From Antedon bifida (lineage: Eukaryota; Echinodermata; Crinoidea; Comatulida; Antedonidae), in contig OY727099.1 in assembly GCA_963402885.1 (NCBI GenBank), positions 7,738,001 through 7,802,000 on the forward strand: a DNA stretch of 64,000 bases. Reading direction: 5' to 3'. Below, piece by piece: positions 13,001-21,269 of this stretch; position 1 is the first letter of the stretch; the number at the start of each line of letters is the position of its first letter. The translations under genes were made by a program, and so were the position numbers. Under the pieces are notes generated by a model. That model was given only the letters and a program-made list of their open reading frames with translations. It was not told the DNA's origin and searched no databases.

Positions 13001-16000
13001 TATTTGATAGTCTGTGTGTGATGTTTTTTAGTTGAATACACTCGCAGAACTTTTGGTACCATTTTGTCATAACTTTTGCTCATTTTCTTTAAAGTGCAAC
13101 ACGTAGTATAGTAGATCAGTTTAAATGTCCTAGATGCCATGATTATATACGGATGGATAAAATATGTTTTAATGGTTGAAAGATCAGCTCGCAAGTTGGA
13201 ATGGAATAGTCAATATTTCAGTCGTTTGATTTATTCTTTATTATATGAATACAAATTATCATGCACCAACTGTATTATAATCAACATCAATATTTGTCAT
13301 TGTTATTTAAATTTTTCAAGTCTTTTGTCAAATATTAATAGCCTTTCTATCCGATTTTCACCTTGAAGAAATCGAGACATGACAAGAATGACAAGAATAT
13401 TGATGTATACAATCACACACATGTTGCTTTAAATTTTTATGCCAAATAAACATCTAAAAAACATTTTTTTTGGTTCATTAGATTTTAATCAAATTATGCA
13501 CGACTACACACGATAGAGTATGGTCCTGTTACAGTTGTCTTTATAAGCTAAGGATATTCAAATGTCCCTCTAATTAAGGACCAGGATTTTGGTTCATTAG
13601 ATTTTAATCAAATTATGCACGACTAGACACGATAGACTATGGTCCTGTTACAGTTGTCTTTATAAGCCAAGGATATTTAAATGTCCCTCTAATTAAGGAC
13701 CAGGATTTTGGTTCATTAGATTTTAATCAAATTGTTCACGACTACACACGATAGAGTATGGTCCTGTTACAGTTGTCTTTATAAGCTAAGGGCATTCAAA
13801 TGTCCCTCTAATTAAGGACCAGGATTTGGTTCATTAGATTTTAATCAAATTTAATGCACGACTACAAACGATAGACTATGGTCCTGTTACAGTTGTCTTT
13901 ATAAGCTAAGGACATTTAAATGTCCCTCTAATTAAGGACCAGGATTTTAGTTTATTAGTAGATAGTTGCAACCACTTTAATGAAGATCTAAATATTTCTG
14001 TGCATACAGCATTGTCTCTAATTGAAACTGCAATCACAATAGTTTTTCTGAAAATTGGTTTAGTTTATTAATTAATAGCATAGAGATATTATAATGAACT
14101 ATGATATAATATCTCCATGATAATAGAGAGAAAATGTCCACATATAGATTACGTCTGTATGTGCAAGTGTATTGTTCTTCACATTAATATGTCCTTTCCG
14201 GAAATTAAACAATAAGAAATGATAATGTAATGTACAAAGCATGCATAGAGCCGGAACAAAGTGCCATGGTAGCCCTACAGGTAGTAGAGCATAAGCGCCT
14301 TGAGCACCTTTGGTGGTGTAGTGCGCTCTAGAAATCTGTATTGTTATTATTATTATAAGAGAGAATCTTTACTGCTAAAATTTATTATAAATATGTAAAA
14401 TCTGTTTTTTTTTTTACAAACTTAAAAAAGTCTTGATTGGAAACTGCATCTACACTGTACGTACAGTAAATGGGGGAATCACCTGCCACTTGCAGCCTAC
14501 TGGGCTGAATTCCGCACAGGTGTGGACGACATATACCACAACTTTCTACTCCCCTAAGGCTCCCTTCGTGTCGAGTGCTGCTACCAAATGGCGCCCATTT
14601 GTCTCCCCACAATGACAGGGGCTGAATGAACCAGTACATCAGGGTAATCCCTACTCTTCTGAAAGATGTACTAGGTTTTTTAGAGTGCACACAAGCCAGA
14701 TGTGTACACTGGAGCTCCAGTTTTAAGTCCTTATCCGAGAAGACTTGTTCTACCACCAGAACAATGGTCAAGGAGTGTCTTGTTTAGCTATGGTTTGCGG
14801 CACCCCTGACTTAACCGCTCGGCCACTCGACTCGATCAACATCAACATACCTAACAGCACTATACCTATGTGATAAATCTGTCTTGACAGTGTGTACACT
14901 ATGCAATGCAACAGAACTAGGCGGGAGAACGGTGCCGTTTGGTGGCAGCACTCGAAGCGAAAGCACCCTTAGGGGAGTTGAAAATTGTGGTATGTGTTGT
15001 TCATAATGTGCATAATTCAGGCTAATAGGCTGCAAGTCGCAGGTTATTCCCCATTTATTATATTCAGTATAATATACATTTTTGTATCTTTAATATTTCC
15101 TGTTTTATTTATTTCGGAAGGAAGTAAATAAATATTGAATAGAATTAATAATATATCAAACAGAAAATAAAGGGTATTGCTGAACACAAAAGTTCAAATC
15201 AAAAAGCAGGTTTTGAATTTAAAGGGTACTAAGTTTAAACAAAAGAGATACCTAAACTTGGGAATTTCCCAAAAGAAGTCTCGCCCTGGGAAGTTTGACA
15301 AACAAAAGCTTTGGTACATAGACAGGTGTATTCAACTAGTCTGCGAGGTAGACATCTGTTTATGGTTGATTATGCAGATCATATTCTTAATTGTTTGCCT
15401 ACCCGGGAGGTCCCTTTCCTTTCAGGGTTGTTATTAGTTTAACCATTTTTGTTATGATACTGTAACTAAAGCCAGTCATATGTGAAATATGCATTGTACA
15501 GCTGAAATTGAAAGGTAATCCAATGTTACGATTGCTTTATTTTGACCTTGAAAGGTCAAGGTGACTTTCATAATTTACAAGAACACTAATAACTAACCTC
15601 CGTACCATTTGATTTCCGGACCTAACCCAAAAACCAAAGTCCAGCCTTCTACCTTCTAGAGAGTCCCCTCTATAACAAACTTTGCCCCAGTGGAAACTCT
15701 TATAAATTGTACTGATACAACAAAAATTATCTGTACTGCTTAGATAAATCAAAACTAATTAAAACAGTAAAAAAAAGTTTAGCGGTCTCTTCTAAGATAA
15801 AAGTTTACAGAAAGTGATTTAAAGATTATTTACCTAGTTGATATCATTTGTATGAATCAGTTGTTTCCTTATTTGACTGAAAGTGAAATTACGCCGTTTA
15901 TATAATAATATTTGGTCTAGTAGTCTGCGGCCTATATTTATAGAAATGTGTTCATCGTTTATATAATATATTTTCCAGTTTGTTTTGTTCTATGTCTAAA

Positions 16001-19000
16001 GCTCTACACTAGTTTGACAAACAAAGTGTGATGTGCCCAAATATGGTAGTGATATGCTTAAATATGGTATATACATCATCATGTCCATATGTAGGCACAT
16101 CAAATAAAGTTTGATAGTGTAGACAGAACTTTATTTCTCCACAACTCCAAGATATGTAATGTAAGATTAAGATTTGAACCCCACTACCATTACTAAATTT
16201 GATGGCATAAAAACCTAATTTTCATAGAATTATTTAGTTATAGACTATGCTCTGTCTACATTATCAAACTTTATGTGACGTGCCCATATATGGGCAAGAT
16301 GATGTCATATCACTACCGTATTAGGGCATATTACTACCATATTTGGGCACATCACACTTTGTTTGTCAAACTAGTTTGATAGTGTAGACAGAGCTTTACA
16401 GTTTTCTTTGGTTATTGTTTCCTTATGTAGCACTACCAGCAGGAATTGTCTTTGTTTTGGGGTGTTTTTTTTCTATATACAGTAGTTATGACATGCTATT
16501 TGAGCCAAAATGTCTTTTTTTAAACAAATATTAGGCTGAATTGATTGTGATAATGTATAGATTTTGCATTTCATGTACAACTAACAAACATCCTAATTCT
16601 ATTTTGATGGCCAATTGTCATTTTCAACTTGTGTTACGCAATAATAAGTAATAATAATATTTATCATTTTACTCTCTATCTCATTCCAACAAGGTAATAG
16701 AAATTGCTACACTTTTGTTACTATTGACTCATAATTCCTGCATAGTTCTGTTTTACTATAGTGAATAAATTAGTTAAATAATTACCATTGGCCACTTAAT
16801 CTATCTTGAAGCATCATAACACTTATTTTATCAGTGTTTTCATACATACATCCTGGTCTCGCAGAATACTTTATTTTGTGGTTGTCTTTTTTGACCACAC
16901 AATTGATTGCATTGAAATAGTTTAGCTTTCAATAACACATTTGTTAATAATTAGCAATAATTAATTTATAAATCATGTGCTTATGATTATGAATGTACAT
17001 ATCTTTAGAATTAATATCTCATTATTATTGTATCATGTCTCATCACATGTTTCGTCAGAATGTTCTTGAAGGCAACTCAATTATTTCTTCTCCTTATCTG
17101 AAGTTATTTCAATCTTATGAAGAACAGAAATCATTTACTTTACAAAAATTGTGGTCATTTAGGGTACTTTGTAAAAACTTTTGATAATGAAATAAAGTAT
17201 TATTGAGGTGTCTAAAGATATATTGTCCCCGTAATTTTTTTTCGCATTTTTTTTTACCAAAAACTGGATTTAAAAAAATTATTTAACTGAAAAAAATGTA
17301 ATTCAAAGCAAAAAATACTTAAAATTTTCTGTCAGACAATGGTTTTTGGTTAAAATTAACCATCTCTTTTGTCTTTATTTTAAGTGAAATAATTATTTTT
17401 TTGAGTTTTTTTTTACAGAAGTGAATAACTTTATTAAAACTGCAACTGCATTCATTTTTCATGTTTTTTGGGAACAATACATCTTTAATAATGAGGCACT
17501 GTTAAAATCGCCATAGAAATGAAATAAAAAAAAATTTTTTAAATGTTAAATACTGTATCTACATAGACCATTAAAAACCAAATCTTTTTTAAAAATTTCC
17601 CCCAGACTTTTTTGTTCATCATCCAAACATGAAAATGTATGTGTATTTCTATACAACAGACTTAGTACATGACTGTTATGTTCCTAATGTCATTGACCTA
17701 TTTAAACAGGATGTAATTAACAGGCTTTGACAATTTATATTACCTCCTCGTATTGTAGGGCAAAGTTATTAATGGTGGTAGATCCTGGAATGTATATTAT
17801 ATATCAGCAATTATCGGATAGCAATATAACTTGCGACAAATAATAATTGCAGCCATTTCGTTTAGCAGACAAATAATAATTATAGTTTAGCAGATACTTG
17901 TCTAAAAACAAGGTGTTTATTTTATTTTACACACAGTTTATAAGCTTGTTCGTTGGTTATGAATTTAGCTTGAAAAGACCATCAAATGTAAAATAATATT
18001 TGTAGGTAATATATTCATAAAATTATATATATAAAATAATATTAATTGTGATCATCCTAACTCTAAAAATTATCCACACTCCAATAAATTCAAACATTAC
18101 AACTTTAGTTAGTATACTACATTTTTATTAATAGTCTTTGACAAACACACACTTGTTGAAATTAAAACTAACATAATATTTTTATTGTTTATAAAGGTAA
18201 TAATATTTAAAAATGATCAACCATTTCGTTCAAAATGGTCACAAATAACATTACCATACTCTTTCTGTACAATTACAAATTTTTATTAGGCATGGTCAAT
18301 GTTAATATACCACACTCTTTTCAAGACAACGTCTTATTATTTTTGGCCATATAACTCAAGATTAAAACGAATCCGTAGCAATTAAAAGTCACCAAATCCG
18401 TGTCAATCTAATTTGTGTACTTGATGAGTGGTTTCTGTATCAGATAAAATCACTTATTAAACCATGGTTAAATAATGCATCCTGAATCAATTTAGGTCAA
18501 AGGTTATAAACTGTAGAAGCTCTTTTCTATGTGTAAATTGTAGTATTATTTGTTTGTTAAATAAGCATAAACTTAGATAATTTTATTATTTTAAAGAAAT
18601 CGTTTATTGTCCTTTTTTCTGCTTCTTTAGGCATACAGGCAAATTTGGTTGATTTTAAAGTTTTAAACTGTCTAAAAATAACATTTTATTCTTCTAAATC
18701 ATTTGTCCGCTACGATTCTTATATTTATTATTTTGCATATTGACGTTCAAGTGAAAAGTAGTATCTCAATCAGCAACCCATTTTGCATATGAACCGTGTT
18801 ACTTGTAGCTCTTCTTCTGTTGGTGCTCTTTTTGATATTCGTCGCTGAAGAACTGAATCTTCTTTTCAATCATATATCCCACGTGTTACCAGAATTTGGA
18901 ATAACTTACCCGGTGAAATTCGCAACTTAGATATTTCTAATTTTTAAATTATCTCAATATTTATTTTTTAAATAATTTTGATATTGAAAATGTGTGTAGT

Positions 19001-20535
19001 TGGTCGCTTTCTTGTAGATGCTTTAATTGTAGAACGTAATTATTTATTTATCTCTTTCTTTCTGTGCTCTGTTCTGGGTTGACCAACTAGCATAGGTGTT
19101 TAGCACCTGTTTGGTCTTTCCTTGCCCCCTTTTATAATTGTTTTGTCTTTTTTGTATTGTATATGGCAGAAAATTGAATAAATAAATAAAATAAATAAAT
19201 AAATTTGGAAATAATTTTGTATAACAGTACAACCTCGGGACACAAAATATCGTCCCCTAAATTCTTATATACTTATATTTTTCATATTGTCATAAAATGA
19301 TTTTCAGAATTATTGATTATTTGAAACCACCTCTGACTACTGAAGTGAAAACAAAAGTGGTTGAGCTTACAGAGATCTACCTCAACCAGTATAAAGAACA
19401 AGTATTTGAGGCGATTGAAAAAGATGTAAATAAAGAGGTGGTCTGGCAACCATATTCTATAGATAAACTAAAATCGCAGTCTTTAAAGCCTGTTACGTCC
19501 GTGTGCAATCGGTCACAGTTGACTGACGCGGAAAAGTTGAGAAATGGGGATAGAAAATGTAAGGCCTGGCAGAGAAGTCAAGGTAAGATATAGATACACT
19601 AAAGGCATGCATAGTTCCTAGGGCCTTTCTGGCTGCTGTAGTGTATAAACGATTAGTAATATGGGTTTATTGTTTAATCGGTTATTTTTTATCGATATGA
19701 AATGCATCGTGGGTAATAATGACGTGCAGCCACCACAGATGCCTCAAAGAATGAACAAGTTATGATTAGTAGCTACCCAACCAAATTTATTATTATCCCA
19801 TATTGTGCGAAAACTACTGTATACAGTGATAATAAAGATGGTATTTGTTGATATAAAGTTTGCGGTACACCACATATATTAGTTCTGAAAAAAACTGTTG
19901 AGTTTCTCTACGTTTCTATCAATACACTTTGATCGTCCTCAAGAGTGAGAATTTCGCCATGCAAATCTTCAAACAATATAAGATGGTATTTGTTTTTCTT
20001 TTTTATTATTTACATACAGCTAATATTGATTGGAGTAAGTACCCATTAGGATGGTTACCAGGGCAACAGTCAGATCCAGAATATTTAATTTTGAGATCAA
20101 CAAAGTGTAAAGAAAAATGTGAAGAAGAGAGTAATAATAATAATAACAGGTATCTATTGGTTCATAAAGCTCTGTCTACACTATCAAACTTTATGTGATG
20201 TGCCCATATATGGACATGATGATGTCACATCACTACCATGTTTGGACATATCACTACCATATTTAGGCACATCACACTAGTCAGAACTAGTTTGATAGTG
20301 TAAACAGAGCTTTAGTAAATTATAACGTGTGGGAACTATGGCTTTAATAAATGCATTATGTTCTTTAAGACTGTAATCTAATTTACATTCTTTTATTCTT
20401 TTTACATTATTTAGGTTGTCTTTTGAAGGATATGAAAAGATTTCTAAGACTGACTTTGAATCAGTTGAAGATACAAGAGGAGTAGAATACACAACAGATC
20501 ATTTGACAAGTCCACATCAAATGATTATCTACTAG
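4065..20535 (+). CDS. LAS1L: LAS1-like HEPN endoribonuclease (pre-rRNA ITS2 cleavage)
   Basis: LAS1L cuts the internal transcribed spacer 2 of pre-rRNA in the nucleolus, working with the polynucleotide kinase NOL9/Grc3. Twelve exons: 4065-4219, 5245-5367, 5837-5909, 6441-6612, 6771-6817, 7969-8057, 8390-8472, 8814-9029, 9705-9831, 19308-19582, 20020-20149 and 20415-20535. They total 1611 nt, 536 aa, ending TAG. The N-terminal HEPN block includes WLNQEEWQFVYDNFYSED, MPLSIACTAKLVEACVF, and IPVWIVNLRHSATH, in which RHSATH is the catalytic R-x4-H motif. A later exon carries GWLPGQQSDPEYL, typical of the Las1 C-terminal region. The protein is shorter than human LAS1L, which has a long acidic insert absent here. 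Intron 9 is 9.5 kb and hosts a Penelope-like element. All phases match. Confidence 0.92.
4294..4908. mobile_element. Foldback-like element, family 1 (minisatellite arms)
   Basis: The 615-bp element sits in LAS1L intron 1. Both arms are built of tandem copies of a 15-16 bp unit, GGGACGATTCGGCCC on the left and its reverse complement on the right, around an AT-rich centre. The ends are inverted (GGTTCAGGGACGATT and its counterpart GGTAACGGGACGATT), and an 8-bp direct repeat CGTTACAC flanks it at 4286-4293 and 4909-4916. No ORF capable of coding a transposase is present, so it must move, if at all, in trans. Confidence 0.7.
5399..5694. mobile_element. MITE-like palindromic element in LAS1L intron 2
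   Basis: About 295 bp with terminal inverted repeats that begin CAATTGTATGACC on the left and the same word inverted on the right. The interior contains several TGACGCAC words in both orientations. It starts only about 30 bases after the exon 2 donor. There is no coding capacity. Confidence 0.55.
8435..8640 (+). repeat. Duplicated 3' end of LAS1L exon 7 with its splice donor
   Basis: The last part of exon 7 and the first bases of intron 7 (about 8438-8513) recur at about 8562-8635 with roughly 10% divergence. The repeat includes the words CATTGACACTAGTAAGAAAA and ACCAATTTGTATGT, so a second intact GTAAGA donor is present about 125 bp downstream. The second copy lacks an acceptor of its own that I can see. 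Confidence 0.75.
9105..9270 (+). repeat. Dispersed repeat (shared with 43690-43805)
   Basis: The block containing TTCTGGCTGTTTT, CAGCCACTGATACCCACAGC and GCCTTTGGAT also occurs at 43690-43805. The copy here has an additional 5' part with a small GGGC/GCCC hairpin. The type of element is unknown. Confidence 0.5.
9289..9600. mobile_element. MITE copy, TTAAAGATATATTG family
   Basis: About 310 bp, AT-rich, with inverted ends AAAGATGTATTGTCCCC and ACAATATATCTTT. A diverged copy lies in opposite orientation at 17211-17489, and a fragment with the same terminal 35 bases lies near 48350. All copies are in introns. Confidence 0.55.
10015..10945 (-). repeat. 107-bp tandem array at the 3' end of the Penelope-like element
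   Basis: Nine head-to-tail copies start near 10031, 10138, 10245, 10352, 10459, 10566, 10659, 10765 and 10864. Most are exactly 107 bp apart; three spacings are shorter (93, 106 and 99 bp). The last copy on the plus strand overlaps the final codons of the Penelope-like ORF, so on the minus strand the array runs straight out of the gene's end. Copies differ at only a few positions, which indicates recent expansion. Confidence 0.85.
10897..13140 (-). CDS. Penelope-like element ORF: reverse transcriptase plus GIY-YIG endonuclease
   Basis: An uninterrupted ORF of 747 codons from the first ATG. Residues about 147-224 form an acidic repeat (PDEEVNPDEE and variants). The reverse transcriptase spans roughly residues 290-510, with the PLE-type block DGILMGFPLGQVLNNI. 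The C-terminal GIY-YIG domain (about 619-735) reads CPGCLASYIGKTDRCLQVR followed by GEH and later AEAIAIRRYKPSL, keeping the CxxC, Tyr, Arg, His and Glu of the nuclease. Oddities: motif A reads VLINLQLLLTNFPL, with Asn where PLEs have the catalytic Asp, and motif C reads FADN instead of an xDD sequence, so polymerase activity is doubtful. It lies antisense inside LAS1L intron 9. The assignment to Penelope-like elements is firm; the subclade is not resolved. Confidence 0.9.
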   Translation of the reverse strand: MASRTFKLIYYTTCCTLKKMSKSYDKMVPKVLRVYSTKKHHTQTIKYLSDQLLTHEEKEVLEYAVENRLATKPKEDDMLIQAEFIWDQLNSSGLLPDSLLKRKRIKNAISVMVCNFLNFGSKQLSDDAKRLKILKDLQERYAILESEVPDEEVNPDEEVKSDEINPDEEVKPHEKLKPDKANPDEVKQHEKVKPDEAYPDEEVNPNEEVNPDEEVNPDEEVKTQKESNKRTCVVLLSKSDYLKPLVNVFSDDKKFKQYSQSLLTQLNTLKTYLRTIHSRHEISDIEYERMRPTSTKPAQVYGLPIFHKDSKSIPLIRPVIDTTGTAYYPVSQFLAELLFPLTQNKFVLKDGYDSCNRIKNIPRSEGYQCVLINLQLLLTNFPLNDLIDIILDRVYNNKKLVVTNLKRSTLCKLIKDACTKTVFSCNGQLYQQTDGILMGFPLGQVLNNILITELEKSTVPDLLNKGVIRSYTRFADNALVVVRPEDIDDILRSFNPVLCDIEMNKNIYTQQDVQYERGVPSENKVFWMHSSGFSEVLEGKQKKAKQLMEWNRFPTSASSTNTYDKPTVRMRLPFIGNHGDIIVDKLRKAINKQLLVDVTFKTKWQSNDVFILHKDPTPKVYCSSVVYQFTCPGCLASYIGKTDRCLQVRVGEHSRTINSMVYKHINSCNDFENIIDKHSMALGATNTSLSKLCLTELLIIDNTHIIHKCTDSSELLIAEAIAIRRYKPSLCIGLKDIKELEIFSTSK
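13464..13950. repeat. 119-bp tandem repeat, four copies
   Basis: Units containing TGGTTCATTAGATTTTAATC start at 13471, 13590, 13709 and 13827. Each ends with CTAATTAAGGACCAGGAT. Similarity is above 90%. It is probably the 5' part of the Penelope-like insertion, but it could be an independent minisatellite. Confidence 0.8.
14235..14358 (+). repeat. 3' part of a SINE-like repeat
   Basis: The segment ends in GTGCGCTCTAGAAATCTG followed by an imperfect TTATTATTAT tail, a layout typical of SINE 3' ends. No tRNA-like head was found directly upstream, so it is treated as truncated. Confidence 0.4.
14453..15065. repeat. Inverted pair of a short repeat flanking a SINE
   Basis: The stretch 14453-14625 and the reverse complement of about 14925-15065 share CTTGCAGCCTA, CACATACCACAA-like and CTCCCCTAAGG words. 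Between them is a minus-strand SINE. Short open frames across this block are chance products of the repeat. Confidence 0.55.
14635..14831 (-). repeat. tRNA-derived SINE copy (family A)
   Basis: On the minus strand it begins GAGTGGCCGAGCGGTTAAG, a Ser/Leu-tRNA-like A box. It continues into the family body containing GTCTTCTCGGATAAGGAC and CCAGTGTACACATCTGGC. Related plus-strand copies lie at 38822-39080 and 47838-48090. Confidence 0.7.
15066..15996. other. Intron 9 of LAS1L, no feature recognised
   Basis: AT-rich intron sequence. Open frames here have no recognisable similarity, no splice support and ordinary intron composition. Confidence 0.4.
15997..16133. mobile_element. TA-flanked MITE, copy 1
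   Basis: A palindromic element of the family with ends AAGCTCTGTCTACACTATC and interior words GATGTGCCCA, ATATGG and GGGCACATC. The left end is slightly truncated, and the outermost TA dinucleotides match a TA target duplication. Confidence 0.75.
16247..16399. mobile_element. TA-flanked MITE, copy 2
   Basis: A full-length copy of the same MITE family, only about 110 bp from copy 1. The right end is intact (GTGTAGACAGAGCTTTA). Confidence 0.8.
16400..17210. other. Intron 9 of LAS1L, no feature recognised
   Basis: AT-rich intron DNA without recognisable genes or clear repeats. Confidence 0.4.
17211..17489. mobile_element. MITE copy, TTAAAGATATATTG family (inverted relative to 9289-9600)
   Basis: It shares both ends and several interior blocks (GTTTTTGGTT, GTTCCCAAAA in reverse) with the copy at 9289-9600 but is in opposite orientation and well diverged. 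Confidence 0.5.
17490..18779. other. Intron 9 of LAS1L, no feature recognised
   Basis: AT-rich intron DNA. I see no coding similarity or clear repeat unit. Confidence 0.4.
18780..19205 (+). pseudogene. Dead 3' end of a non-LTR retrotransposon
   Basis: A decayed frame with one internal stop reads ESSFQSYIPRVTRIWNNLP and then EIRNLD before a stop at 18945-18947. The pattern IPRxxRIWNNLPxEIR is the usual C-terminal end of CR1/L2/RTE-like reverse transcriptase ORFs. A 3' UTR and a repeated AATAAATAAA tail follow, as expected of a 5'-truncated insertion on the plus strand. The clade cannot be named from so short a piece. Confidence 0.7.
20165..20314. mobile_element. TA-flanked MITE, copy 3
   Basis: An almost complete copy in LAS1L intron 11, with both ends (AAAGCTCTGTCTACACTATC and its inverse) and flanking TA on each side. 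Confidence 0.85.
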
Positions 20536-21269
20536 ATTCAAAAGCAGCGTTTTGTTGTGGACTTTTTTGTTTACTATCCACATTATTAGGGACTTTACAA
20601 AACATGACGGGAAGCCACAGGACGGTGTTCATGAATAATTTATGTATGAGCTTTAACAAAGTGAGTGGCCCTTAGAGGGAAATTATGTCGTCTTAACTTT
20701 TTGGGAATGATAAAGTTGCCAGTTTCCCGACTAAAAATAATGTACATATAACCTTAATTATACAGTTCAAATTACACTCAGACATGGAATTTTCAAAACT
20801 CTAAATAATATTTGAACCTTGAATTTAACTGATATACTGGCTATGTTGACTGTATATGATTTTACGCTTTAGTGAACACAGGATATTCGTTGTCCTCCCC
20901 TAACCGTCGTGTCCCTATTGAGGACATCAGGCCATCATGGACTGGTTTCAGTTGGCACATGCATTACCTTTTGAGAGAGACCAAAAATTTATGTGCTTCA
21001 TATCTATATAATTTTTTCATTTTACGATTAAAAGCTTGGTCTCCATAAACTAGTTTGACAAAAAAAAGTGTGGTGTGCCCAAATATGGTAGCGATATTAC
21101 CCAAATATGGTATGCCAGTGCGATTAGATCACTTGAATTGCACGTACATCGTTGCATTGTGTCCAAGTAGGAACCAGGCTTTATTCAGGAGCCAATGTTT
21201 TCAAAACAACATTTCAACAGATAACAATAAATACTGTCAATAATAATGGTTATAAGATCATTATAGAAC
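20536..21269 (+). other. LAS1L 3' UTR and downstream DNA
   Basis: The sequence after the LAS1L stop has no further exon similarity. I found no canonical AATAAA in the first few hundred bases, so the transcript end is not located. A degraded MITE fragment lies at about 21032-21118. Confidence 0.4.
21032..21118. mobile_element. TA-flanked MITE, copy 4 (fragment)
   Basis: Only the right-hand half pattern survives (AACTAGTTTGACAAAAAA, GTGCCCAAATATGGTAG), downstream of LAS1L. Confidence 0.6.

Larger units (their letters stand above)
10015..13950 (-). mobile_element. Penelope-like element with tandem repeats at both ends
   Basis: The probable extent of the insertion runs from a 119-bp tandem array upstream of the ORF to the 107-bp array downstream, on the minus strand. 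The exact ends and any target duplication could not be fixed. PLEs commonly show tandem or terminally repeated structures. Confidence 0.55.

Noticed and set aside
14385..15035. Four overlapping ORFs of 60-128 codons
   Set aside because: They lie in an inverted repeat pair and a SINE, with tRNA-like and minisatellite sequence rather than protein similarity.
15177..15437. Lys-rich 86-codon ORF on the plus strand
   Set aside because: No family similarity, no splice support, and composition like the surrounding intron.
1146..20535. A linked RNA-processing gene cluster working as one system
   Set aside because: MYG1, LAS1L and the regnase-like gene all act on RNA, but they are separate intron-rich genes with known independent roles; nearness alone is no evidence.
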